Source: Opitutaceae bacterium
GTDB taxonomy: Bacteria > Verrucomicrobiota > Verrucomicrobiia > Opitutales > Opitutaceae
DNA: 41,588 nucleotides
Assembly: GCA_005792355.1 (NCBI GenBank)
Contig: SXSC01000180.1
Location: 1-41,588 of the forward strand
Direction of reading: 5' to 3'
Made by a program: the position numbers and the translations under genes. The notes under the pieces are model-generated. The model searched no databases, was not told where the DNA came from, and saw only the letters and a program-made list of their open reading frames with translations. The number at the start of each line of letters is the position of its first letter. Within the stretch, counting starts at the first letter, position 1. Shown in pieces: positions 16,039 through 23,853 of the stretch.

Positions 16039-17232
16039 ATGAACCATCCTCCCGCGCCACTCTCGACCTGGGCCCGCAATGTCTCGCCATCACCGACGCT
16101 CGCCGTCGACGCCAAAGCGAAGGCCCTCCAGGCGGCGGGTGAAGATGTCTGTGGTTTCGCCGCCGGCGAACCGGACTTCGACACTCCCGAGCACATCAAG
16201 GAGGCGTGCATCGCCGCGCTGCGCGGTGGCAAAACAAAATACGCCCCGACCCCCGGCATCGAGCCGCTGCGCCAGGCCATCGTCGATCGCTATGCCGCGG
16301 AGTACGGCCTGAAGGCCGCGCCGTCCCAGGTGATTGTGTCGCCTGGCGGCAAGTTCAACTGTTACCTCGCCGTGCTCGCCACGTGCTCGCCCGGCGACGA
16401 AGTAATCGTGCCCGCGCCTTATTGGGTGAGTTATCCGGAGATGGTAAAGCTCGCCGGGGCCGTGCCGAAGTTCGTCCTGGCCGACGACCGGACCGGCTTC
16501 CGCCTCACCCCCGCGATGGTCGAGGCCGCGATCACGCCGAAGACCAGACTGCTGATCCTCAACTCACCCTCGAATCCCACCGGTGCCGTCTATTCGCGCG
16601 CGGAACTCGAGGCCATCGTGGCCGTGGCGCTGAAGCACAATCTCTACATTCTCTCCGACGAGATGTACGAGCATCTCATCTACGACGGCGCCCGGCCGAC
16701 CTGCATCGCGACGTTCAGCCCGGAGGTGGAGGCCCGCACCATCACCGTGGCCGGCTTTTCGAAAACGTATGCGATGACCGGCTGGCGGATTGGCACCACG
16801 GTCGCACCCGCCCCGGTGGCGAAGGCGATCGCGGAGTTGCAGAGCCAGATGTCGTCCAACGTCACGACCTTCGCCCAATATGGCGCGCTCGCGGCGCTGA
16901 AGGAAAAGGAGAAGACCGCCGCGGCGGTGCAAAAGATGCTCGTCGCCTTCGACCGCCGGCGGAAGTTCCTCCACGCCGAGTTGAACCAGATCCCCGGCAT
17001 CACGTGCCTGCTGGCCGAGGGCGCTTTTTATCTCTTTCCCAACGTGGGGAGCTTCGGCCTGAAGGATCTCGATTTCTGCAACCGTCTGCTCGACGAGGAA
17101 AGGGTCGCCGCCGTGCCCGGCAGCGCGTTCGGCGCGGAGGGTTACCTGCGCGTCAGCTACGCGACCAGCGACGAAATCATCGCGAAGGGCGTCAGCCGGC
17201 TGGCGCGGTTCTGCGCGACGTTGAAGAAATAA
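16039..17232 (+). CDS. Aspartate aminotransferase, class I fold type I (subgroup 1-beta-like)
   Basis: 397 residues from the ATG at 16039, which aligns with the family's usual N-terminus ([27 protein letters not shown]). PLP-site residues are in place: NSPSNPTG (about 175-182), [12 protein letters not shown] with the Asp at about 207 that pairs with the pyridine nitrogen, and [14 protein letters not shown] with the Schiff-base Lys at about 242. The Arg that binds the alpha-carboxylate is in LRVSYATS near 370. [11 protein letters not shown] at the start is typical of the thermophile/cyanobacterial-type aspartate or aspartate/prephenate aminotransferases. It interconverts aspartate and 2-oxoglutarate with oxaloacetate and glutamate in the cytoplasm. 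Promoter and substrate preference cannot be read from sequence. Confidence 0.95.
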   Translation: MNHPPAPLSTWARNVSPSPTLAVDAKAKALQAAGEDVCGFAAGEPDFDTPEHIKEACIAALRGGKTKYAPTPGIEPLRQAIVDRYAAEYGLKAAPSQVIVSPGGKFNCYLAVLATCSPGDEVIVPAPYWVSYPEMVKLAGAVPKFVLADDRTGFRLTPAMVEAAITPKTRLLILNSPSNPTGAVYSRAELEAIVAVALKHNLYILSDEMYEHLIYDGARPTCIATFSPEVEARTITVAGFSKTYAMTGWRIGTTVAPAPVAKAIAELQSQMSSNVTTFAQYGALAALKEKEKTAAAVQKMLVAFDRRRKFLHAELNQIPGITCLLAEGAFYLFPNVGSFGLKDLDFCNRLLDEERVAAVPGSAFGAEGYLRVSYATSDEIIAKGVSRLARFCATLKK

Positions 17233-17277
17233 GCAACGCGCGCGGCGACCGCAACCCGCTTCCGGCGGGCAAGGGAG

Positions 17278-17304
17278 GGGCGTTCTGCTGCCAGCAGAAC
17301 GCCC
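17278..17304 (+). terminator. Perfect 11-bp hairpin after the aminotransferase
   Basis: GGGCGTTCTGC (17278-17288), loop TGCCA, GCAGAACGCCC (17294-17304), followed by AAATTC. The very stable stem lies 45 nt after the stop but lacks a T tract, so it is either a non-canonical terminator or a transcript-stabilising structure. Confidence 0.5.
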
Positions 17305-17361
17305 AAATTCGGCCGACCGACGGCTCCTCCGACCTGCCTCGGGCAGTAGTTCAACCAGGCC

Positions 17362-17435
17362 TCACCACGGAGAACACGGAGCAGGAGGCCGGGGGGATAC
17401 ACTTCCCGCGGTGCTCTCCGTGTTCTCCGTGGTGA
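17362..17435. repeat. 20-bp perfect inverted repeat, CACGGAG family
   Basis: TCACCACGGAGAACACGGAG (17362-17381) and its exact reverse complement (17416-17435) flank a 34-nt loop. The arms contain the words CACGGAG / CTCCGTG twice. Related elements with the same spacing style are at 38218-38272 and 41086-41146. Confidence 0.85.
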
Positions 17436-17716
17436 AAAATGACTTGAAACGTCGTCGGGGCAAATCTTGCGCCTTTTGTAATCCAATGTCTGCACACGTT
17501 GCGTTCCCGCCTGCAGCTTTCAGCCACGGAATTTGAACCGAAGGCAACCAAGGGAACGGAGAATCGTGCGTCTCCTTCCGGGCTGGAGGCCGATCCCCCT
17601 CCGGGCCGGAAGCCGCTCCCTTCGTTTGCTTCGTTGCCATCTGTCCAAAGGCTGGGGGTTCAGGGTCGGCTGCGAGTGCGCCGCGCTGGGATACCGGACG
17701 TGGGTCGCGGGCCGAT
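17436..17716. other. Intergenic stretch with no recognised gene
   Basis: About 280 nt between the CACGGAG inverted repeat and the 3' end of a small minus-strand gene. Frames are open in the plus direction through the region, but the translations are Arg/Pro-rich shadows without family features. Confidence 0.35.
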
Positions 17717-17911
17717 TCAGGCCTTCCGACCAACCATCGTAGTCAGGTGCGCCGCCAGGCGGTCGAAGTTTTCCTCGTTGGCCCCGGCGACGAAACTTCC
17801 CACCCGCGAGTATTCGGCGGCGAACAACCGCTGGCGCGACGCACTGAATTCACGCGTGCTGAAGATCTCGTGGTCGGACGGATCCTCGGCGTGGGAAAAG
17901 TGTCTGGGCAC
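17717..17911 (-). CDS. Small conserved-looking protein coupled to the PQQ-propeller gene
   Basis: 64 residues with a GTG start at 17911, 7 nt after the propeller stop. A GGAG lies about 10 nt before the start and overlaps the end of the propeller gene, which supports real, coupled translation. The sequence is MPRHFSHAEDPSDHEIFST, then REFSASRQRLFAAEYSRVGSFVAGANEENFDRLAAHLTTMVGRKA. It has no signal peptide or membrane helix, its second half is amphipathic-helical, and three His lie in the first 14 residues. I do not recognise the family. Confidence 0.5.
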   Translation of the reverse strand: MPRHFSHAEDPSDHEIFSTREFSASRQRLFAAEYSRVGSFVAGANEENFDRLAAHLTTMVGRKA

Positions 17912-17918
17912 GGTCGTT

Positions 17919-19367
17919 TTACTCCCCGCGGAAGTCGTAACAGATGATTCGCGGCGGTTTGTCGCCGCGAGTGTCGCGGGTGTTGTGCGAGACGTAGAGG
18001 AGGCCGCGATGGAGCGCGGGCAGGGTCCAGGTCGAATGCGCTTGGAAGAGCCGGACGCGCTGCCGGGTGACCGCGCCCTTCGGCGTCAGTTCGAATTCGG
18101 CCAGCAGGCCGTCTTCTCCAAGGCAGAAGACCCGATCGCCCGCCTGGAGGAGGCTGGCCCGGAAGAAACTGTTGACGCGGCCGTTCTGCTCGAACCGCGT
18201 GTCGTCGCTCCAGGCAATTTTGCCCGTGCCGGTGTCGAGGCACTTGAATTCCGTGTCGGGCGGATTGCGCCCGGCAAAACCGTAGAGGTGGCCGGCGAGC
18301 TGGAGCGGCATCATCCAGTGCAGGCCGAAGCCCCGCTCGGTCCAGAGCTGCCGCGATTTCAGCTGCGCGTCGAACTCCAGCAGCGTGCCGCCCTTTTCGT
18401 AGCACTCGGAAATGAAAACGCGCTGTTCGTCGACGACGAAGGGCGTGCCGGCGACGACCGATTCGTAGACCTTGGCGCGCCAGGGAAAACGATCGAAGAC
18501 CCGGCCGTCCGCCGGATCGATCGTCAGCAGGCCGCCCGTGCTGGGCCGGCTCTCGCCCGCGGCGATGACGAGCGCGACGTGGCGGCCGCGGAGCCGGGTC
18601 ACGATGGGCGAGGCGTAACTGGCGCCCCAACTGTCCTCCACTTCCCAGAGGGTCCGGCCGGTGACCTTGTCGAAGGCGGCCACGCACGTGCCGCGGCCGT
18701 CGTCGCGGGCCTTGCCGCCGACATTCACGATGACGCGGTCCTGCCAAACGCAAGGGGTCGGTCCGTATCCAAAGAAGTATTGCGGGATCTTGTAGTCCGC
18801 CATCAGGTCACGCCGCCAGATCACCCGGCCCGTCGCGAGATCGAGGCAATGCAGCAGGGCGGTCACGCCGGCGGCATAGACGCGGCCATCGTCGATCACG
18901 GCGCTGGAGCGCGGACCCGGACTGAAGCCGTAGCGATCCTGGTATTCGACCGGGTAGGAGAAGCGCCAGAAGCGCCGGCCGGTTTCTGGATCGAGGCAGT
19001 CGAGGGTCTCCTGGCCATCGAGGCGGTGGAAATAAACAAGGCGACCCGCGGCGAGCACCGGGCAGGCATAACCTTCACCCGCCGCCATCTCCCACACTTT
19101 GTTCGGACCGCCCTTGGGCCACGCGCCCAGCAGCTTCGTCTCGGCCGTGGTGGCGTTGTGCCGCGGACCCAGGAAGTGCGGCCAGTCGGCAGTCGCCGCG
19201 CCCGCGGGCAGTGGCCGGGGCGGCGCATGAAAGGTGAGTTCCGGATACGCGATGGCCTCGGCGGCCGGGAGCAGGCTCGAGGCGAAGCAGCAAGCGAGGA
19301 GGAGGGCCGCGATTTCGCTGCTCTTTTTTGAGCAGCGACGTGGGGAGAGGCGAGTCGGGGCGGCCAT
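17919..19367 (-). CDS. Exported PQQ-type beta-propeller protein
   Basis: About 482 residues from the ATG at 19367; an upstream ATG at 19412 gives 15 more residues, and neither start has a strong ribosome binding site. A Sec-type signal lies at about 17-37 (IAALLLACCFASSLLPAAEA) behind a basic n-region. The mature part opens with DWPHFLGPRHNATTAETKLL, the N-terminal segment common to PQQ-like propellers of Planctomycetota and Verrucomicrobiota. Repeated blades follow with the tryptophan-docking pattern (ETLDCLDPETGRRFWRFSY, LLHCLDLATGRVIWRRDL, CVAAFDKVTGRTLWEVED, FKCLDTGTGKIAWSDD). No quinoprotein dehydrogenase active-site motif was seen, so a BamB-like scaffold or binding role is more likely than catalysis. 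A second such protein is at 28025-29254. Confidence 0.87.
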   Translation of the reverse strand: MAAPTRLSPRRCSKKSSEIAALLLACCFASSLLPAAEAIAYPELTFHAPPRPLPAGAATADWPHFLGPRHNATTAETKLLGAWPKGGPNKVWEMAAGEGYACPVLAAGRLVYFHRLDGQETLDCLDPETGRRFWRFSYPVEYQDRYGFSPGPRSSAVIDDGRVYAAGVTALLHCLDLATGRVIWRRDLMADYKIPQYFFGYGPTPCVWQDRVIVNVGGKARDDGRGTCVAAFDKVTGRTLWEVEDSWGASYASPIVTRLRGRHVALVIAAGESRPSTGGLLTIDPADGRVFDRFPWRAKVYESVVAGTPFVVDEQRVFISECYEKGGTLLEFDAQLKSRQLWTERGFGLHWMMPLQLAGHLYGFAGRNPPDTEFKCLDTGTGKIAWSDDTRFEQNGRVNSFFRASLLQAGDRVFCLGEDGLLAEFELTPKGAVTRQRVRLFQAHSTWTLPALHRGLLYVSHNTRDTRGDKPPRIICYDFRGE

Positions 19368-19479
19368 GGGCACGTTTCTCTGGCGAGTCACCCGCACGCT
19401 GGCGAGTGCCATTCTTTTGGATCGCGGCCTGACCCGACTGCGGTATTGCCGGCGAACCGCAGGGACCTATGCTGTTGGC

Positions 19480-20136
19480 ATGGCTGTCTCGCCCTACCGT
19501 GTCGCATTCCCTGCCGGGGGATTGAAAGCGACGTGGGGCGACACCTGCAACTGTTGGTGGACCGCGGGTTCCTGCTGGTTGATGGCTGGGTTGTTCATCA
19601 CCGCCTGGTGGTGGCCGCTCCAACTGGAGGATGGTCGCTGGGTGAAACTGGGGGTGGGGGTCATGGTTTTGGAGTTCATCCTCGTTCACTCCGGCGGCGT
19701 GATGCATCACTTGATGGTGGAAAAGGCCGCGTGGAACCCTCTGCAGCAGGTGTTGGGGTTCATCGGGTTGTATCTGCTTTTCGGAGCCAGCATCGCGCTC
19801 GTTTTCAAGAGCTGGTGGTTGCTTGGGTCGTTCGCCCTTGTCATGTCCGGCCGGCTCTATGCGGTGTTTCATGGCATGGGCGAGATGGATCGGGCCATCG
19901 CCCAACGACGGATGTCCGCGAGTGTCCTGCTCTACCTCGGGTTGCTGTTCACAACCCTGGTGCTGCCGGTGCCACCGGGTGGCGTCACTCCGGAGATCTT
20001 GGACTCGGTGTGGCCGAATCGCGGGGGTGGCGCCTGGACCGACCAACCCGAAAAGGCGCTCGCGATGGGCGCCGCCTATTTTCTGCTCCTCGGGCTGGTC
20101 GAAATGCGCCCGCCGCGGCGACTGCTGGTTCCGTAG
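19480..20136 (+). CDS. Polytopic membrane protein of unknown function
   Basis: 218 residues from the ATG at 19480; the frame is open much further up, but that part overlaps the propeller gene on the other strand. About five or six hydrophobic helices: about 23-43, 51-69, 85-104 and 107-122, then two near 143-160 and 190-207. Tryptophan is frequent (WWTAGSCW, AWWWPL). His residues occur in membrane-adjacent positions (LVHSGGVMHHLM, YAVFHGMGEMD), but no heme or metal motif is certain. I do not recognise the family. Its stop codon is the first codon of the dispersed 3'-end repeat, copy C. Confidence 0.7.
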   Translation: MAVSPYRVAFPAGGLKATWGDTCNCWWTAGSCWLMAGLFITAWWWPLQLEDGRWVKLGVGVMVLEFILVHSGGVMHHLMVEKAAWNPLQQVLGFIGLYLLFGASIALVFKSWWLLGSFALVMSGRLYAVFHGMGEMDRAIAQRRMSASVLLYLGLLFTTLVLPVPPGGVTPEILDSVWPNRGGGAWTDQPEKALAMGAAYFLLLGLVEMRPPRRLLVP

Positions 20137-20173
20137 CCCGGAAATTTCGCGCCGCGGCAACCGCAACCGAGGG
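20134..20173 (+). repeat. Stop-codon-embedded 3'-end repeat, copy C
   Basis: Starts with the TAG of the membrane-protein gene, continues CCCGGAAATTTCGCG and ends CGGCAACCGCAACCGAGGG. It matches copy B (10862-10901) at most positions and copy A (2072-2111) less closely. Confidence 0.7.
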
Positions 20174-20338
20174 AATCGAACCTCTGGTCACAGACGTCAC
20201 TGAGGCCCGGCAGGAGGTCACAGAGAATACCACCGAAAATGAACGCCCGTTTTTCTCCGCCAATCCCGCTTCCAGGGTGATGGGCGGCGACATAATTCTT
20301 GCACGAGGGAGATAAGTCTTCATCTAGTGACTTAGTCC

Positions 20339-21343
20339 ATGGTCCAACTCAATACCTGCACGAATCAGGCGCGGACAGCGTCGGAACTCACCCTGGCGAC
20401 CAGGCGTTTTGCGAAGGATAATCCGATCCAGAGCTGGTGGGTGATTCTGTCGACCGCTGCGCTCCTGGTCGTCGCTCTCGCCGGCACGCTCTGGCAGATC
20501 CATCTGGGCATCCAGATTTCCTGCAGCATCGTCGCGGGCCTGCTGCTCACGCGTTTGTTCGTCATTTACCACGATCAGCAGCACCACGCCATTTTGCCCC
20601 ACTCGCGACTGGCCGAAGGGGTGATGTGGATCTTCGGCGTCCTGGCCATCAGCCCGAGCAGTGTGTGGCGCAGTTCGCACAACTACCATCACAAGCACAA
20701 CTCCAAGCTGCGCGGGTCGCACATCGGATCCTATCCGATCATGACCAAGGATGAGTTCAAGCGGAGTTCCCGGTCCCGGCGTTGGTCCTACCTCTTTGTC
20801 CGCCATCCGCTCACGATCCTTTTTGGCTACGTGTTCATGTTCCTCCACGGGATGTGCCTCAATCCGTTTTTCAATCATCCGGGCAAGCATCTCGACTGCC
20901 TGATCGCGACCGTCGTCCACCTGGCGATCAGCGCGGCGCTTTTGTTCTTCGGCGGCTGGCAGGCGCTCGTGCTCACCCAGCTGATTCCGCATTTCGTGAT
21001 GGGCGCGGTCAGCGCATATTTTTTCTACGCCCAGCATAATTTTCCCGGGGTCTCGTTCAGCGACCGCGACGGCTGGACCTATGAAAAGGCCGCCCTGGAA
21101 TCATCCAGTTACATGCGCACCGGCCGGCTCATGGGTTGGTTTACCGCCAACATCGCGTATCACCACATTCATCACCTGAATGCCCGCATCCCGTTCTACC
21201 GGCTGCCCGAGGTCCTTCGCGCGATTCCTGAATTGCAGTCGCCCAAGACGACGTCGTTGTGGCCCACCGATATCGCCCGCTGCCTCAGTCTCAAGGTTTG
21301 GGACGTCGAGACGCAACGCATGGTCGGCGTGCGCGGTCTGTAG
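20339..21343 (+). CDS. Membrane fatty acid desaturase
   Basis: 334 residues. All three histidine boxes of the acyl-lipid/acyl-CoA desaturase family are present: HDQQHH (about 78-83), HNYHH (about 114-118) and HHIHH (about 275-279). They bind the di-iron centre. Four membrane helices fit the spacing (about 34-52 and 59-76 before box 1; about 159-176 and 193-214 before box 3). It introduces a double bond into membrane fatty acids, drawing electrons from ferredoxin or a similar donor; none is encoded nearby. The box spacing suggests the omega-6/Delta-12-like branch, but regioselectivity cannot be read. It is followed after 10 nt by lpxD, so membrane lipid functions are grouped. The start has no good Shine-Dalgarno; a GAGGGAGATAA lies about 25 nt upstream. 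Confidence 0.92.
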   Translation: MVQLNTCTNQARTASELTLATRRFAKDNPIQSWWVILSTAALLVVALAGTLWQIHLGIQISCSIVAGLLLTRLFVIYHDQQHHAILPHSRLAEGVMWIFGVLAISPSSVWRSSHNYHHKHNSKLRGSHIGSYPIMTKDEFKRSSRSRRWSYLFVRHPLTILFGYVFMFLHGMCLNPFFNHPGKHLDCLIATVVHLAISAALLFFGGWQALVLTQLIPHFVMGAVSAYFFYAQHNFPGVSFSDRDGWTYEKAALESSSYMRTGRLMGWFTANIAYHHIHHLNARIPFYRLPEVLRAIPELQSPKTTSLWPTDIARCLSLKVWDVETQRMVGVRGL

Positions 21344-21353
21344 GCCTTTCGCC

Positions 21354-22382
21354 ATGACGTTTTCGGCGGCTCACCTCGCGGCACAGCTCAAGGGTGAGGT
21401 GGTCGGCGACGGTTCGGTGTTGCTCTCCGGCTTCGCTTCCGCCGACCGGGCGAGCCCCGGTGATCTGACGTTTGCGGAAAAAGATACCTACTTCGCCGCC
21501 GCCGAAGCCAGCGCAGCGTCGGCCATTCTCGTGTCCGGGCCATTCGTTTCGGCCACAAAGGTCATCATCCGCGTGCCCAACGCCCGCGTGGCGGCGGCGC
21601 GCGTGCTGCCGCTGTTTTTCCCGCCGGATGAATTCGCGGCCGGCATTCATCCGAGCGCGAGCGTCGCACCGTCGGCCAGGGTCGACGCCACCGCCCACGT
21701 GGGGCCCGGTTGCGTGATCGCGGCGGGCGTCGTGGTCGGTGCCCGCTCCGCGCTGCTGGGCGGAAATCACCTCGGGCGCGACTGCCAGCTGGGCGATGAC
21801 GTGCGCCTGTTTCCCAACGTCGTGCTCTACGCGCGCACGCAAATCGGCCATCGGGTCGCCATTCATGCCGGTACCGTCATCGGCTCCGACGGCTATGGCT
21901 ATGTTTTCGACCAGGGCCGGCACGCGAAAATCTTGCAGGTGGGCAACGTGATCATCCAGGACGATGTCGAGATCGGCGCCAACTCCGCCGTCGACCGCGC
22001 CGCGCTCGGCTCCACCGTAATTGGCGCCGGAACCAAAATCGACAACCTCGTCCACGTGGCGCACAACGTCGTTTTCGGCCGGCACTGTTTGATCATGGGT
22101 CAGTGTGGATTCGCCGGCAGCACTCATTTCGGCGATTACTGCGTGATCGCCTCGCAGTCGGGCGTCGCGGGGCACCTCAAGATCGGCCACCAGGTGACCG
22201 TCGGGGGGAAGTCCGGCGTGACGCGCGATGTCGCGGACAAGGAAACCGTGCTCGGTTATCCCGCCGTGCCCGACAAGCAGGCGAAGCGGCAGTGGATCGG
22301 CCTTCAGAAGCTGCCCGAAATGATCGTGCGGATGCGCGAACTCGAAAAGCAGATCGCGGAACTCACGGCCCGGCTCGTTTGA
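21354..22382 (+). CDS. lpxD: UDP-3-O-acylglucosamine N-acyltransferase
   Basis: 342 residues from the ATG at 21354, 10 nt after the desaturase stop. It catalyses the third step of lipid A synthesis, transferring an acyl chain from acyl-ACP to the 2-amino group of UDP-3-O-acylglucosamine. The N-terminal uridine-binding domain (about 1-98, FSAAHLAAQLKGEVVGDGSVLLSGFASADRASPGDLTFAE) is followed by left-handed beta-helix hexapeptide repeats (about 99-300). The catalytic His is at about 237 in NLVHVAHN, and GSDGYGYVF is the substrate loop. A helical C-terminus (IVRMRELEKQIAEL) completes the trimer. It shows the cell has an LPS-type outer membrane. The usual lpxA/fabZ cluster is absent here. Confidence 0.97.
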   Translation: MTFSAAHLAAQLKGEVVGDGSVLLSGFASADRASPGDLTFAEKDTYFAAAEASAASAILVSGPFVSATKVIIRVPNARVAAARVLPLFFPPDEFAAGIHPSASVAPSARVDATAHVGPGCVIAAGVVVGARSALLGGNHLGRDCQLGDDVRLFPNVVLYARTQIGHRVAIHAGTVIGSDGYGYVFDQGRHAKILQVGNVIIQDDVEIGANSAVDRAALGSTVIGAGTKIDNLVHVAHNVVFGRHCLIMGQCGFAGSTHFGDYCVIASQSGVAGHLKIGHQVTVGGKSGVTRDVADKETVLGYPAVPDKQAKRQWIGLQKLPEMIVRMRELEKQIAELTARLV

Positions 22383-22398
22383 GGAAGCAGCCTTCGCC

Positions 22399-23763
22399 CT
22401 ACGGCGACGACAGCGAAACGTGCTTCGTGGGTTCCTTCCTTCGCAACTCCACGACGGTTTCCCGGCCGCCTGCCGTCACCCGGTGGCTCCCAAAGAAGGC
22501 GCGGATTTCACAGCGGCCCGCGGCGTCGGCCTTCGCCTGGGCGGAGGTCCACCATTGTTTGAACACGAGTTCGCGGTACGCCGTGGCGGCGGGGGTCGGG
22601 GACCAGTCGCGCCGGAAGAGCGATGACACCGGGATCCAATTGGCGCCTTCCCAAAAGCCCCACATCATGATGCCCTCGACGGCGGGATGGGCGAAGCAGA
22701 TCCGATAGTAGTCCGTGAGCGCCGTGGCTTTGGCCTGCTCCTCCTCGTCGGTGAGCTTCGCGCCGGGTTTGCCGTAATGCTTGGAATGCTGACCGGGGAA
22801 ATTGAACTCGGTGATGCGGATGGGGAGCTTGAACTCCGCCAGCCGGTCCAGCGCTTGCCGGAGCGCAACCGGATCGAACGTATCGCCGTGCGAATGTCCC
22901 TGCACACCGATGCCTCCGAGGGGCACGCCCTGTTCCAGCAGCTTCTGGATTTGTTTCGCGTAGTCCTCGACGCGGCGGCCGGTCGCGATCTCGTAGTCGT
23001 TCAGATAAAGCACCGCACGGGGATCTTCCTGTCGCATCCAGGCGGCCATGTCCCGGGTGATGTCCGGGCCGAGCCGTTGTTCGTAATAGTTTCCATGCAA
23101 CATTTCGTTGTTCAGATCGTATTCGGCGAAACGCTCGTGGTAGCGCCGCGCGATGTCCACCGCCCGGGCTTGCAGGGTCACGCGCAATTGCTCGTCGGGC
23201 AGGGCTTGCAGCCACGCTTGCACCCGGTTGCGCACGCCCCAGAAAACATTGTGTCCGCGCAGGGGAATCCCGCGCTTGTCGGTCCAGGCGAGGATGGCAT
23301 CCACCGTCGAGTAGTCGATGCTGCCCCGGAGCGGCTCCATCGCGTGCCATTTGAGTGCGTTCTCAGTCACCGCCGCGTTGAAATTGACGACAAAGGTGCT
23401 GAGGTATCGCTCCCGATCCTCTGTGCGCATCCGGGTGCCGAAGGCCTGGTTGGCCAGCGCCGCGCCAAACCAAAATTCGTGGCGAAGTTGCTCCACGCGG
23501 ACCTCCGCGCCCGGCGTCGTCGCCACCACCAGGGTGCCCATCCGCACCTGGCGGATCGTGTCGTCGCGGTCGGCCCCGGCGATCGTGGGACTGCCGAGCG
23601 GGAGAAAACTGAGCGCGGCGGCCACGCGCCCTCCGCGAAGAAGGGCCGGGCCAGTGTTCTTGAAGGCCCAGACTCGTTGTGCACAGGTCAAGCTTCGGAA
23701 ACGTCTCGTTGTCATGTTGGTCCGTGGTCCCGTGGTCTGAGGCGAAGCCTCGCTGGTGTTCAT
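22399..23763 (-). CDS. Secreted GH10 endo-1,4-beta-xylanase
   Basis: 454 residues from the ATG at 23763, which has a perfect AAGGAG (23775-23780) upstream; the in-frame ATG at 23715 lacks one. The N-terminus has a long basic region and a hydrophobic stretch (about 46-63, VAAALSFLPLGSPTIAGA), so it is probably exported. A small beta module (about 66-95) precedes the GH10 barrel, which begins FWFGAALANQAFG. Catalytic residues are visible: acid/base Glu at about 220 in YDLNNEM and nucleophile Glu at about 319 in RITEFNFP, where ITELD is more usual. Substrate motifs NALKWHAMEP, GHNVFWG and GVQGHSH are present. It hydrolyses xylan backbones. It is divergent from a secreted propeller gene across 90 nt, so the two may share control. 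Confidence 0.93.
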   Translation of the reverse strand: MNTSEASPQTTGPRTNMTTRRFRSLTCAQRVWAFKNTGPALLRGGRVAAALSFLPLGSPTIAGADRDDTIRQVRMGTLVVATTPGAEVRVEQLRHEFWFGAALANQAFGTRMRTEDRERYLSTFVVNFNAAVTENALKWHAMEPLRGSIDYSTVDAILAWTDKRGIPLRGHNVFWGVRNRVQAWLQALPDEQLRVTLQARAVDIARRYHERFAEYDLNNEMLHGNYYEQRLGPDITRDMAAWMRQEDPRAVLYLNDYEIATGRRVEDYAKQIQKLLEQGVPLGGIGVQGHSHGDTFDPVALRQALDRLAEFKLPIRITEFNFPGQHSKHYGKPGAKLTDEEEQAKATALTDYYRICFAHPAVEGIMMWGFWEGANWIPVSSLFRRDWSPTPAATAYRELVFKQWWTSAQAKADAAGRCEIRAFFGSHRVTAGGRETVVELRRKEPTKHVSLSSP

Positions 23764-23853
23764 CCCGAAAATATCTCCTTGGTGGAAGTATGACGTTCGG
23801 CTTGAGTAATACGCCATCCTGGAATGGCCCGGCCACCGCCGAAAAAATCCGCC
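23764..23853. promoter_or_regulatory. Shared divergent control region of the xylanase and propeller genes
   Basis: The 90 nt between the two starts must contain both 5' leaders. The xylanase ribosome binding site is AAGGAG (minus strand, 23775-23780). The middle is AT-richer than the surroundings. No certain -35/-10 pair or operator was identified. Confidence 0.4.
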
